Shown here: in pieces, positions 45,506-56,484 of the stretch
How the letters are laid out: every line of letters starts with the position of its first letter
Position numbering within the stretch: position 1 is the first letter of the stretch
Assembly: GCA_016271365.2 (NCBI GenBank)
Contig: CM057456.1
Coordinates: 1,397,635,001-1,397,699,000, forward strand
Source of the DNA: Neoceratodus forsteri
Lineage: Eukaryota; Chordata; Ceratodontiformes; Ceratodontidae
Direction of reading: 5' to 3'
Length of the DNA: 64,000 bases
Notes under the pieces: generated by a model
Told to the model about the DNA's origin: nothing
The model's input: only the letters and a program-made list of their open reading frames with translations
Databases searched by the model: none
Made by a program: the position numbers and the translations under genes

Positions 45506-45875
45506 GCCGTGTTTACACCGCGGACTTTGCAGCGCATCAACCCATGTGCATTGGTTGATGCACTGCAAAGTTGTGTGTGTGGACACATTCCAGAGTGCTG
45601 CAAGTGTGGCTCAGATTAATTTTCTGCACCAACTCAGTTGTTGGTACCCGTATCAGAGCGAGTGCAGTAACCGGGGGTGTGTACATTTGCTGCACTCACT
45701 CCACTTCTTTCCCCGTGTCTTCTGGCATCCTCCTGGGCATTTGCAACCCCTCCTTGGAATGACCTGCAGCATTGTGGGGCCGGGTTGTGTAAATGGTGGA
45801 TTGCAGGCAGAACAGTCACTGCAGCGGGAAGGGAGCAGTTTAAATGCCAGAGTGCTGCAGCTGTGTAAACATGGC
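45506..45875 (+). mobile_element. MITE with terminal inverted repeats and internal hairpin
   Basis: The ends are GCCGTGTTTACACCGC and, in reverse complement, GCCATGTTTACACAGCT. TAAAA stands on both sides (45,501-45,505; 45,876-45,880), a possible 5-bp duplication in an A-rich context; a TAA-type duplication is the alternative. Just inside the left end, 45,524-45,542 and 45,553-45,571 form a 19-bp hairpin with one mismatch. No transposase. The superfamily is not certain. Confidence 0.7.
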
Positions 45876-45880
45876 TAAAA

Positions 45881-47876
45881 ACAAGTATGGAATAACACAT
45901 GACTTGGTGTGTGGTTAAAATGCTAAATTACTGCACACCCCAACAGCTAGGCTGGGAGCAGCTATGTGCCTTCAACCACCTGGGAAGTGCGGTAATTCAA
46001 AGCATTGCCACACCTCTATGGAGGGTGTTATAACCACAGTAAGTCCTCCTAGGGAGTATGGCAATTCATTACCACTCTTTCTGCAGGGTGGTGTGCAAAG
46101 GAACAAAAGCACAATCTGAACTATGAAGTAATGTGAAATTAATGCAGTCATGTGTCTAGTTATAATTATCAGATAGCTTGCTTCATCCAAGTCATTTATA
46201 AAAGCATTAACATATACAGTAATGTTACTTGTCTGTCTTCGTATTATTGAGAGTAGTATTGCCATTATTATGTTACGCGTGCACGCTAAGCGAGGTTTAG
46301 CATTTTGCTATGTACAGGGTTTTAAGAGGTGTGTCACGGTGGTCCAATGCAGGAGATATCTATAAGGGGCTTGACCAATAATCAGCAAGCCTGACCATGA
46401 CACTGTTCATGCATGAAAGTGCATGGACTTCAAAACAATGTGCTAACAGACACATTCATAAATCAGCTCTTTCAGCAAGCACAGCTGATCTCATCATGTA
46501 CTTTTAGCCTGCCTGCTCCATCCCTCCTCAACATTACAGGAATGAAAAATGAAACAGCTTGTTAAATATATTGGTTTTCTATTAAACTGGAGATTAGTTT
46601 ACCCCCTTCAAAATGCAACAACTTGCACATTTAAATACTTAGCATTTAAACATTTTCATGCTACTAGTTTCAGTTGGGCAGGCATTCTCTTTCAGGAAAG
46701 ATTCATGCCTCATAAATGTCGCCCTTTCCCAGCAAGGAATTTCCTAAAAAGATTTACAAAGGTTTTTTAACCTCTTAAGACACTATCTGATAAGCACTGT
46801 CTCAGACATCATTTACTATAGCAGAAGACATCTGTAAAGAACTGTTATCTTTTGTTATTAATTTTACTATGCTTTTTGAGAAAAAAATACAGTACTTATA
46901 TTGGGCATTAGATGGCAAACACATAATGAAATTGTTAGCCCTGACAACAGCCACCTTTTCTGGTTTCATTTCTAAGTGCATAGCACAACCAGCAGTATCT
47001 AGAATGCATGTTAGTGTAGTAGAAGACAGCTGCTACTTTAACCCCTAAGAAAAGTAAGGAATGGTATAATTTGTTACTCCTTTTACTATGCTTTTTGAGA
47101 AAAAATATTTATAATGAGCTACAGCAAACACATACACACATATACTGTACACACCATCCTCATGGCCACAACATTTGAAATAAATACTGATATCCAATAT
47201 GTTATAAAACAGTAAAGAAACGGTTTATGTCAGTCTTGGTTATGTGGAACACAGTGAAGTCCAGTTTACAGTAGATTTCCTTTAAATATTTCTTATCCTA
47301 TATTTTGTATCCTGGATAGCACTGGGGAGATGCTACATCTCATTCTCATACGGATCTTCATTTTACACATTTTTACACTGTATTTACTCAGGATGTCCCA
47401 GATTAGATGCAATACCTTGTTTTCAGTGGGGTCATGATTACCATTTTTATAATGTATTTATTCAGGTAGCCTGGTCCAGATGTAAAATATTTTCAGCGTG
47501 TTCTGATTTTATGCAAAGCAGCATAATGTCGTGTAGATGTAGAGCTCCACTGAAAATAAGATGCTACGTCTTCTGTGAACTATCTAGGCTAAATATATAG
47601 CAATCAGCAGGCATATTCTAGGAAAACACATTGTAAAAATGTGTAAAAGGAAGACCCCGTTGAAACTGCCTCTCAGCAGATCTGCATTGTGCAAATTAAT
47701 TAGAAATAATGGGTGAAAGCATGACCACACTGTAAGTGATATTTTACAGGATACGCTAGTTGAGTTTCGATATATCATACATCAAATCTCAACTGGCATA
47801 TCCTGAAAAAATTCAATATTTAGAATGGTTTAAATGCTTTACCAAAATGAAATAAATATTGTAAATATCGACTTGG
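45881..47876. other. No gene; weak duplications and a foldback
   Basis: An imperfect duplication about 218 bp apart shares ttttactatgctttttgaga (46,863 and 47,083). A hairpin with 25-bp arms, 47,747-47,771 and 47,781-47,805 (about 20 of 25 pairs), separated by 9 bp, suggests a small foldback. Two related 75-bp segments occur near 47,380 and 47,452. No coding sequence recognised. Confidence 0.5.
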
Positions 47877-49018
47877 CTAGTCTTTCCTCATAGATCTTAT
47901 CCCATATGCCCTGCGCCATTGTAGTTGCCCTCCACTGCACCGCCTCCATCTTGTCTATGTTTTTCTCCAGATGGGGCCTCCAGAACTGGATGCAGTATTC
48001 CAGGTGCGATCTCATGAGTGTCTTATACAGAGGCAAGATGACCTTCCTCTTTGTACTCCTGACACCCCGCCCTGTGCATCCAAGTATCTGGCTAGCCTTT
48101 ATAGCTGCCTTATCGCACTGCCTAGTTTCTTTTAGGTCCTATGAGATAACTCCCAAGTCCCCTTCCTGCTTTGTGACTGTCAGTACCTTTCCCGTAGTTT
48201 GTGCTTTGCCCTGGTTTCTTGTGCCCTATCTGCATGATCCTGCACTCTTTGCATTGAATCCCAGCTGCTATTCTTAGACCATTTCACCATTTTTTTTATT
48301 GTGTTTATGCCCCAATTTTTTCCCCGTTTTCACCCGACTCCCTGTGCTACAGCCATGCGTGCATCTGTGGTGGCACACACATGCTGAGGTTCCACAGCAC
48401 CCTCCCTGTGTTTGCCACCTGCCTGCCTGTGCTACCCTCAGGCCTCCACCTGGGGGCAGTTGAACTGCAAGGGTGATAGGGTCCCCCCCCAGGAGAGGAG
48501 AGCTGCCTTGTGGCTGCTCAGTCCTGCTCCCTCCCTTCCCCTAGCCAGCCTTAGACGACCTGGGCTCACTCCCAAACCCGGGTCGCTGGCATAGCATGAG
48601 GTATGGCATTCAGCAGCTTAACCCTCCGCGTCACCGGGCTGGCTCTCCAGTTTTTTAAGATCTTCCATCATTCTTTCAACACCCCCTAGCATGTCCACCC
48701 TACTGCATACCTTTGTATCCTCTGTGAAGAGAAATGCCTTCCCCTCTAGTCCCTCTGCAATGTCCCCAATAAAGACATTGAAGAGGACCAACCCCTGCGA
48801 CACCCTGCTTGTCACCTGTCCCTCTCCAGAGTACTCCCTGTTTACCACAGCCCTCTGATTCCTACCATTCAGCCAGTTCTCCACCCACAGAACTATTTTA
48901 GGATCCATCCCTAGGCTGCGCAGTTTGTTATTCAGTCTTCTATGGGGGACGGTGTCAAAGGCCTTTCTGAAGTCCAGATAGGCCACATCCACCGCACCTC
49001 CCTGGTCCTACCTTAGTT
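47877..49018 (-). mobile_element. CR1/Rex-Babar LINE fragment interrupted by a SINE
   Basis: On the minus strand the RT part (48,992-48,650) gives VAYLDFRKAFDTVPHRRLNN, WVENWLNGRNQRAVVNREYS, VSQGLVLFNVFIGDIAEGLE, and FLFTEDTKVC where the family has FADDT. After the SINE, the C-terminal part (48,290-47,877) gives MRSHLEYCIQFWRPHLEKNI and a GIWDKIYEERL block. The 3' tail is absent. The first catalytic aspartate pair is altered (TED), so this copy is inactive regardless of its frames. Confidence 0.8.
48290..48643 (-). mobile_element. tRNA-derived SINE inserted in a LINE
   Basis: On the minus strand it starts GCCAGCCCGGTGACGCGGAG with a B-box-like GACCCGGGTTTGGGAG about 70 bp in, and ends in an 8-A tail (48,290-48,297 as T on the plus strand). 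Head and early body align with the SINE at 30,198-30,750, both starting at the same GCCAGCC. A convincing target duplication was not found. Confidence 0.75.
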
Positions 49019-49123
49019 ACCCAGTCATGGAGTAGATTAGTACAAAGAGTTAGTGCAAAACACAGTGCTTGTCCAAAATACCGTAAAAGTTAGGCTTAGA
49101 TGTATAATAAATAAATGCCATTT

Positions 49124-49285
49124 CTAGGGACATGGATATGTTGTTCATCCACACTTATTGGCAGGTTCCTTGCCGCTTTAAATCTTGCCGGAAGGTCTTC
49201 AAGCTGGCTCCTCCCACCCACCCGGGTGGTAAAACTCTCGGCTCCGGCCCATGATGCCAGATCTTCCTTAACGCTTGGAAGCTCA
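49124..49285 (+). repeat. DIRS left inverted terminal repeat
   Basis: Nearly identical, in reverse complement, to 54,772-54,943: the shared block includes gttgttcatccacacttatt, ggcaggttccttgccgcttt and aagctggctcctcccaccca. Expected to hold the promoter, since gag follows about 110 bp downstream. Confidence 0.92.
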
Positions 49286-49394
49286 GGTTCCCTCCTTAAC
49301 GCGCTGCGTTTAAGACTGGTTCCTAATTCTTCGAAAGTTCGAAATCAAAAGTTTTTGCTAAAAAGACTTCGGTCTTCTTCTCCTCGCGGCTGCG

Positions 49395-51644
49395 ATGGAC
49401 AAATCGACTCCCGGTTTTCAGAGGTGCCCTTGCGGGCAGAAGATGTCTAGGACGGATCCGCACTCCACGTGCGTCTACTGCCTGGGCCTTGAGCACGACC
49501 CGCAGGCCTGCGACTTGTGCTCTTCCTTTTCGGCCTACGTCCTTGAAGACCGTGCTGCCCGATTACAACTGGGGCGCCCCGAGAAAAGAATTCCACCGGT
49601 GAAATCTAAAGAGGCTCGATTGGCGGTGTCCACGGCGGGCTCGGCGGATCAGCTAGAGCAGATGATCGTCCTCGAAGAGGAGGCGGCGCGGGCCGCTTCT
49701 ACCTCGGCTGCGGCATTTGTCCCGCTTCTCTCTCGGTGCCTCGTACTCGGCTTCTTTTAAGGAGCTTTGTCTGACCCTCTTGACCAAGGGTGAGGGTCCA
49801 ACTTCTTCGGGACCTTTTTCCAGGTCCAAAAAGAGCAAAAGTAAGTCTCTCCGTCGACGCTCTTGGGAGCGGGAAAGATCCCCCTTCCCTTGTCGACAGT
49901 CGAGTTCGGTCGACCCCTCAGCTTCGGCCACTGGCTTCACGGTGTCCCCGTCAGACCAGTTGACCGAGACTCCCGTCGACACGGTTGAGATTTTCACGAC
50001 CCATTAGGCGGGTTGTCGGCTGGAAGCTTAGAATCCCTCTCCCTGGTTCCCCGGTGGGGAGTTGAGATCCCATCGGCTCGTCTATGCCTCGGTTCCGGAA
50101 CCTTCGGTGGGATCGTCCGAGCCGAGGGGAGTGCCGATTTCCGACACTTCTCCTCGCCTTCCTCGGCCTAGTCGAGACTCTCGGTCTCGGTCCCGGACAT
50201 CCTCGCGGTCCAACCGATCCTGCCGCCGTAGGCGTCTCGATCTCGACACCCCTGACATGCGCGCACACCTCTTCCTCTTCCTTGGACGAGGGGAGGCTTC
50301 GGCGCAAGTTGTGTCGGAGGTACGAGGAACTTATGTGGCAACAGCTCCTTTTGACCGGGAATAAGCAAACCCAGTCGTCTTCCCCGGCCATTAAGTGGCT
50401 GTCACTGGAGCAGCCGAAACAACCCCTCGTTGTAGTCGAGGAGCCTGTTCTCAGGCCGGTTGTTCGGCCAATTCCAGCTGCCCCACCGATTCTGGTGGAA
50501 CCTCCGCCTCCACAGCCATTAGTTGGGGCTCCGACCAAAAATTCTCGGTCGGCTTTGGGTTTGCCCCATAGGCTGTCTGTCACCCTCACTCCCGATAAAC
50601 CTCGGCAGGTGGAGGGTGGCTCAGGCCCGAGGCAGCTCTTTGAGGACTCTTCTGAGTCCGATGATGGTTCCTCCCTCTTCTCCAAGCGCATGGACTTGGG
50701 AGTCCTCGGGAGGAGCAGTCAATGGACGTAGCCCTTCCGTCCTTCTTAGGGTTGCCGACTCATCTCGAGGTCCACGGGATGAAGCTCCGAACCCGTTTCT
50801 AAGCAGGCCAGGTATCCCTCATGGAGATTCTGGACCGAGGATTCTCCTAGGAGGCCTTTCCGGTGGCGAAGCCATAGTGGGTCCGGCCTTGGAACTTTGC
50901 AGCGTCCTGCTTCCTGCCCTGCGCCTTCGGCCAGGTTGGCCAGAAGATGCAGTCTCCGGTTCCCTGTCCGGTTTTTCGGAACACCCCTCGGCCGAGGGGT
51001 TGGTTACCGACAGCGTTTTCCGGCGTGCCAGGAACGCCAGGGATGTGGACAAACCTCCCGACAAGGAATCCAAGAAATTGGATTATGCCGGGCGAAAAGT
51101 CTATGCTGCGTCCTCTCTCGGCCTGCGTCAGGCCAGTTCGGCCGTCCTCATGGCACATTTTTCTCACGCCCTGTTGGGCTCCTTGGATGAGGTTGTCCCT
51201 CATCTTCCCGCAGATCTGCAGACTACGGTCAGGCAGGTGCAGGACCAGGGCAGGGCAGTGGCCAAACAGCAGCTCCAGACTGCGTTAGACATCGGGGACT
51301 CATGTGCCAGGTCTGTGGCGGCTGCAGTGGCCATGCGTCATCTGGCTTGGCTGAGGATATCCACCTTTACCTCGGATACCCAGCAAAAGTTGGCGGATGT
51401 TCCCTTTTTGTGGACTGACCTCTTCGGCCCTGGGGTGGAAGGTCACCTGCAGAGGATCGAGAAGTCCAATGCTACCTTGGACTCGGTCTCTTCCACTCAG
51501 AAGGACAAAGGCCGCAAGCCACAGCCTAAGCCCTTTTGTCCTTCTGCGCCCGCAGCGCGCCCAGCCCAGCAACGCCAGGGCAGCAGGCCTCGACCTTGGT
51601 ATCCCAAACCCAGCTGGCTTCCTCCAACAGGAAGCAGGGAGTAA
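49395..51644 (+). pseudogene. DIRS gag with three frame changes
   Basis: The start MDKSTPGFQRCPCGQKMSRT leads into a finger: CPCG, then CVYCLGLEHD and CDLC (residues about 11-50). The frame is lost near 49,700, passes through the two other frames (a Ser/Arg-rich stretch to about 50,250, then RRKLCRRYEELMWQQLLLTG to 50,700) and returns to the original frame for the conserved core KESKKLDYAGRKVYAASSLG at about 51,070. It ends in a basic proline/glutamine-rich tail at 51,644. Three shifts restore register, so few mutations separate it from an intact gene. Gag would form the particle around element RNA. Confidence 0.82.
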
Positions 51645-51741
51645 GGCCCAGGAGGTCCCTCAGCGGTCCTCCTCCAAGCCTGCCCAGTGACGGGCTGAGG
51701 GGTGTCGCCCCCATCCCTGTCACCTCACCCCTGGTTCCCCC

Positions 51742-53163
51742 GTGGGGGGACGGCTCAGACACTTCCTTTCCGCCTGGTCCGCTGTTACCACGGACAGGTG
51801 GGTACTGGAGGTGGTGGGAAAAGGCCTACCTCTGGAATTCGAGCAGGCCCCGCCCTTCAGAGCCGTCGCACCTCGGGGGGCCTTGGGGTCCGCAGCCTCA
51901 CTGGCGGCTCGCCGAGCCGACATCGCTCTCCTTCTCCAAAAGGAGGTGATCACGGAGGTGGAGGACCCCCCTTCAGACCCAGGATTCGTGTCCAGGTATT
52001 TCCTGGTTCCGAAACGGACGGGGGGCTGGCGCCCCATTCTCGACCTACACGACCTGAACAACTTCCTAAGGTCTTGAACCTTCAGGATGGTCACTCTGGC
52101 GCAGATAATACCATCTCTGGAACACGGCTTGTGGTTCTGCTCTCTGGACCTACAGGACGTGTTCTTTCACGTCCCTATCCGTCCGTCACATTGGAGATTC
52201 CTCCGCTTTCGAGCGGAGGGATCCCTCTTCGAGTTCCAAGCCATGCCCTTCGGCTTATCTCCAGCTCCCAGGGTCTTCACCAAATGCATGGCAGTGGTGA
52301 CAGCATTCCTGCGGCACCGAGGGGTCCGGGTGTACCCTTACCTGGACGATTGGCTGATAGCAGCCTCCTCCAGACGGGAGGTGGAGCGGTCCAGAGATCT
52401 GGCCCTCCAGGTTTGCTCTCAAGTTGGCCTTCTCATCAACGAGGCCAAGTCGGAACTCGAGCCGAAGCAGGTGATCCTGTTCATCGGGGCAGAGCTCGAC
52501 TCTCTTCGATCCAGAGTACGGCTCCCGGCGGACAGGGCCGAGGTTCTTACCTCCTTTGCCCAGTCATTTCTGGTTGGGCAATCGCGCCCTGCCCGGGACT
52601 TCCTGCACCTTCTGGGTCTCATGGCGGCCTGTACCAGCATGGTCCATTGGGCCCGCTGGCACATGGGCCCCCTTCAGTGGGGACTGGCCAGCGAGTGGTC
52701 ACAACGCTGTGATCCTTTGGACCAGCTAGTGATAGTGACCCAGGAGATGTGGAACGCTCTCCAGTGGTGGACGGTTCCATTCCATCTGCAGGAGGGCATC
52801 CCGTTTGTCCGCCCCGAGCCGACGGTCTCTCTATCGACCGATGCCTCTCTGATGGGTTGGGGTGCCCATCTGGGGGAACGCTGAGTGCACGGCCTCTGGT
52901 CCCCGCGGGAGTCCCGATACCACATCAACCTGCTGGAGCTCCAAGCGGTCCGCCTTTGCTCCATTTCTCCAGGGTCAAGTGGTCTGAGTCCAGACGGACA
53001 ATACCACGACCATGTACTACCTGAACCGCCAGGGCGGGACGCGCTCCATGCTTCTATGCAAGGAAGCTCTCCGCATTTGGTCACTGGCAGCCTGGAGGCG
53101 GATCTCCTAGCCATTCATGTGGCAGGAGCCTCCAACACCCTGGCCGATGCCCTGGGCGGATAG
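51742..53163 (+). pseudogene. DIRS reverse transcriptase-RNase H with two in-frame stops
   Basis: The first section (51,742-52,077) has DPGFVSRYFLVPKRTGGWRP and ILDLHDLNNF, then a TGA at 52,075. The same frame continues at 52,087-52,884 with CSLDLQDVFFHVPIRPSHWR, FQAMPFGLSPAPRVFTKCMA and the intact catalytic box YPYLDDWL (Y85-L86-D87-D88 of this section). RNase H begins with VSLSTDASLMGWGAHLGER, where D of STDAS is catalytic, then another TGA at 52,882. After that LWSPRESRYHINLLELQAV is in frame and a shift near 52,945 follows; AGASNTLADAL ends the domain. The enzyme makes element cDNA. Confidence 0.9.
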
Positions 53164-53370
53164 GGGCTGCATCTTCTGAGTGGTCTCTCCTGCGGAGGTA
53201 GTACAGATCTGTTCTCCCACTGGGGCACACCTCAGGTGGACCTGTTTGCCTCCAGGGAGGCAGCGAGCTGAGGTTGTTCATGCCCGCCCCCTCAGCAGGG
53301 CTCACTGCAGGGGGATGCCTTCTCGAGGCTGTGGACCCCAGGCCTCTTCTACGCCTTTCCCCCATTTCTC

Positions 53371-53595
53371 TTGATTCACAAGGTGCTTCTCAAAGCAAGG
53401 AGGGACAAGGTGCAGGTGATCCTGATAGCCCCAGACTGGCCCCACCAGTTCTGGTACCCAGATCTCCTCAGCCTCAGCTCCAGGCTCCCAAGGCAGCTTC
53501 CAGCTCACCCGGACCTGCTCTCAGTCAATCAGGGGAAGGTGTTCCATCCGGACCTTCAATCCCTGCACCTGACGGCCTGGTTCCTGAGTGGCTAG
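53371..53595 (+). pseudogene. DIRS segment after RNase H (methyltransferase-like region)
   Basis: Reads KVLLKARRDKVQVILIAPDW then PHQFWYPDLLSLSSRLP and later QSLHLTAWFLSG. The ILIAPxWPHQxW(F/Y)P block is shared with the older DIRS at 25.57 kb. In DIRS literature this domain is called methyltransferase-like; function cannot be shown from sequence. Confidence 0.6.
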
Positions 53596-54665
53596 AATTC
53601 CAGGCCTTGGGTCTTTCCAACGCGGTCTTCAGTGTTGTTGAGGCGTACCGTAAGGAGTCGACCAGAAAATGCTACACCTTCAAATGGAAGAGATTCTCCA
53701 TTTGGTGTCAGGGCAAGGGCTTGGACCCTTCCTCCTGTTCTGTGGCAAGCATTTTGGACTGTTTAGTCCCTTTCTAGTCAAGGGCTTAGGTCGTGACCCT
53801 AAGGTGCACCTGGCAGCCATCTCTGCTTGCAGACACGGGCAGAGGCAGTCGGTGGCGCAGGAAAGGTGGTCGAGGCGGCTTTCAAAGGCCTTGATCACAT
53901 TTCCCCTCGGTGTGAGAACCTCCACCTCCGTGGGATTTACTGCTGGTACTGGCAAAGCTCATGGGCAAGCTTTATTAACCAATGCACAGGTGTGATCTCT
54001 CTCACCTGTAGTGGAAGACCGCTTCTTGGTGGCTATCACGCCAGCCAGAAGGATGGGAGAGCTCCAGGCGCTTTGCATCGAGTCTCCTTACCTGGTCTTC
54101 CACAGGGACAAGGTTGTCCCTGCCTTCACCAAAATTCCTTCCGAAGGTGGTGTCGGAGTTTCACCTTAACCAGGTGCTGACTCTGCCGGTGTTCTACCCT
54201 AATCACACTGGAGGTCAATATAGGCTCCATACTCTGACCCTAGAAGGGCGCTTTTGCTTATTATAAGGAGTGCATGGCTGAAATTGGGAGAGGTTCGCCA
54301 GCTGTTTGTCACCCACGCTTGAAGCCGCATCTGGCAGACCTGCAGCCAAGCGGACGATAGGCAGGTGGGTCACCTCCTGCATAGATCGCTGCTATAAGTT
54401 GGCGGGCATGGAGCCTCCCAGAGGGATAAGAGCTCATTCTACCATCATACTGCTGCATTGGTGGCTGCTTCCAGGGACGCCCCTATCCAGGAAATCTGCA
54501 GGGCTGCTACCTGGAAGTCAGCACACCTTTATTACCCATTACCACATCGACCTTGAGTCACGCCGGGATGCTGGTTTTGGGCCTCGGTTCTCCAGTCTTT
54601 ATTCCCTAAGTAGGGGTGTGCGCTTGCCTCCTCCTCCCGGAGAACTGCTAGGAGTCTGCCAATAA
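53560..54665 (+). pseudogene. DIRS tyrosine recombinase, frameshifted
   Basis: The N-terminal SAM-like domain gives VVEAYRKESTRKCYTFKWKR and FSIWCQGKGLD, then SVASILDCLVPF (53,640-53,777). Next comes a shift into HLAAISACRHGQ near 53,800 and further shifts through the catalytic domain. The last part (54,306-54,665) gives GIRAHSTIILLHWW, THYHIDLESRRDAGFG. HSTR-like and HY-type blocks are those of DIRS recombinases, which integrate circular element DNA. The catalytic set cannot be followed in one frame. Its stop lies at the edge of the internal complementary region. Confidence 0.8.
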
Positions 54666-54755
54666 GTGTGGATGAACAACATATCCATGTCCTAAATACA
54701 GGTTACTCACCTGTAACAGGAGTTCTAGGAATGGTATATGTTGTTCATCCCTACA
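54662..54755 (-). repeat. DIRS internal complementary region
   Basis: Bases 54,662-54,692 are the reverse complement of the outer left terminal repeat (aataagtgtggatgaacaac then atatccatgtcc). Bases 54,701-54,752 are the exact reverse complement of the outer right end (54,912-54,963). The two halves together can bridge both cDNA ends for circle closure. Confidence 0.92.
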
Positions 54756-54771
54756 TTCCCCCGACCTCCCG

Positions 54772-54965
54772 GCTCGCACACAACCTGAGCTTCCAGCGGC
54801 CAGATCTTGCGCCATGGGCAGAGCCGAGTTTTACCACCCGGTGGGTGGGAGGAGCCAGCTTGAAGACCTTCCAGCAAGATTTAAAGCGGCAAGGAACCTG
54901 CCAATAAGTGTGGATGAACAACATATACCATTCCTAGAACTCCTGTTACAGGTGAGTAACCTGTA
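54772..54965 (-). repeat. DIRS right inverted terminal repeat
   Basis: Reverse complement of the left repeat with an outer extension (ctagaactcctgttacaggt) that is matched only in the internal complementary region. Confidence 0.9.
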
Positions 54966-55289
54966 TATAATGGCTCCACCAAGCTACAGAGATGGAAATT
55001 TCATCACAATCCTTCACAATGACGCAGTCCCGCTGACATCGCTGACACATCCAACACAACTCACAACACACCGACCGCCACACTTAATCAGATCAATGCG
55101 GGGGCTGTGCCTCTCACATCCCTTAACTCCATGTCACACAGACAGTGGTGTTAGGTGCTTCTCCCCATCGACACAAAGTCTGTCAATGTCAGGGTTTCAG
55201 TGTCGGAAGTCGATGTCTAAACATAGATGTTCGAATGGTATATCCCATATAAGGCAGTGTATGTGTGTTAGAGTGTGTGTGTGGCAGTG
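54966..55289. other. No gene seen
   Basis: Right flank of the DIRS element; a short GT-rich run lies near 55,260-55,285. Confidence 0.4.
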
Positions 55290-55440
55290 CTATACGTGAG
55301 CAGATAGTGCACTGCTGGGGGATACATGATGGGCATGAGTTTGATATGACAAATATTGTCACTCCTGCAGAGTGAGATATCCGGAGCTCATAATGCAGGA
55401 GTGATAATATTTGCCATAGCACACGATCTGCACATCACGT
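55290..55440. repeat. Foldback element (hairpin)
   Basis: Arms 55,350-55,369 and 55,394-55,413 pair over 20 bp with one mismatch around a 24-bp loop. Weaker complementarity continues outward (tacgtga-gcagat on the left against cagatcgtg on the right in reverse complement), suggesting a small inverted-repeat element. Confidence 0.65.
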
Positions 55441-55579
55441 ATTCGATTTCTACAATAGGGCTAGGAGTTTCAGAAGTAGTGTTATGTTGTCTTGTGTTCT
55501 GTTCTTGTTTATGTGTTTGCTCATTCTGTGTATGAGTTTTTCTGAATAGGCTGGCAGTGTTATAAACTCTGGGAAACAG

Positions 55580-55925
55580 ATGAGTGTGTTTTGCAATGCT
55601 AAATGAGTTAGTTTTAGGTAGGAGTGAGAAACAGACTATTTTGTGAAGCTGTATTCTTTAGAAGTCTGGCTACAGACAAGCTGAGAGTATCACAGTAATT
55701 GTAATGGGCTGAGAATCAGAGTTTGAGGAACAAGTGAGTGTTTTTCAGGGGTAATTTTGTTAGCTGCAGGCAGCAGTGATGAACAGACTGTTCTGTGAAG
55801 CTGTGCTTTTTAGAATTCTGGCTGCAGCCAAGATGAGAGCATCACAGTAATGAGCTGGAAGTTAGAATAGGGAATAGGTGTGTTTTGTAATGCTAACTGA
55901 GTTAGCTGCAGGCAGCAGTGAGACC
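55580..55925 (+). repeat. Tandem duplication of a 150-bp unit, about 2.3 copies
   Basis: Shared blocks: gaaacagactattttgtgaa (55,628) versus gaacagactgttctgtgaag (55,780), gctgagagtatcacagtaat versus gatgagagcatcacagtaat, and gttagctgcaggcagcagtg (55,758 and 55,903). Confidence 0.8.
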
Positions 55926-56030
55926 TCTCATGTAGTTCTGCATTTGTGTCAATGGTAACAGCACAGGTGTTTCTTGCATGCTGAGAGGAAAGCTGCCTAG
56001 AGTGATGATGTCAATGACCTGTGTGTGTAA

Positions 56031-56434
56031 GGCCCCCGTCCACACTACACCGCTGTGGCCCGGTAACAGATGCAATCCGTTATGGCCGGGGAGCGGTACA
56101 GTGCGTCCACACTTCGGTGGTGTCCGTTACAGGACCGGCACTGCTGGTCCACACATCGGGAGCCGGGCAACTGTTACGGTGGTGCCCGATCCCACAATGC
56201 AGCTCACGCTGCGCTTCGGTCACTGCAGGGGACCGTTACCACCCATCCACACTACTGCCGGTAACGTTACCACGGCGGGACCGGTTTCATAACCGTTGTT
56301 GAAACCACTTCATATGTGGTTTCAACAACGGTTATGAAAAACGCCTCCTGTAATGTTACAGGTGTAAACGCAAATCATTGTGGTAACGGTTTGGGCACTC
56401 TGTAACATTACAGAGGCATAGTGTGGACAGGGCC
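56031..56434 (+). mobile_element. PIF/Harbinger-like MITE with central perfect palindrome
   Basis: Ends GGCCCCCGTCCACACTA and, in reverse complement, GGCCCTGTCCACACTA; TAA on each side (56,028-56,030; 56,435-56,437) fits the 3-bp TWA duplication of PIF/Harbinger. The centre holds a perfect 23-bp inverted repeat (56,286-56,308 and 56,316-56,338, 7-bp loop). No transposase; it would need one supplied in trans. Confidence 0.85.
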
Positions 56435-56484
56435 TAAATGGCTGATATCATCACAGTAGAGCAGAGGGTAAAAATATCACATTA

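Larger units (their letters stand above)
49124..54965 (+). mobile_element. DIRS retrotransposon, young copy with intact terminal architecture
   Basis: This 5.8-kb element has inverted terminal repeats (49,124-49,285; 54,772-54,965), gag, RT-RNase H, the DIRS segment after RNase H, tyrosine recombinase and an internal complementary region (54,662-54,755). The terminal repeats differ by only a few bases over about 110 bp, much less than in the copy at 21.7 kb, so insertion is comparatively recent. Its base composition (GC-rich, CpG-containing coding part) stands out from the AT-rich flanks. Scattered frameshifts and stops make this copy defective. Confidence 0.93.

Noticed and set aside
48412..48594. 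60-codon proline/serine-rich plus-strand frame
   Set aside because: It lies inside the SINE body on the opposite strand and has no motif.
49951..50691. 246-codon minus-strand frame
   Set aside because: Lies opposite the Ser/Arg- and Pro-rich DIRS gag; antisense shadow with no independent motif.
51702..52712. 336-codon plus-strand frame overlapping the DIRS RT
   Set aside because: It is in a different frame from the clear RT motifs and has a proline/serine/glycine-rich composition, as expected of a shadow in GC-rich DNA.
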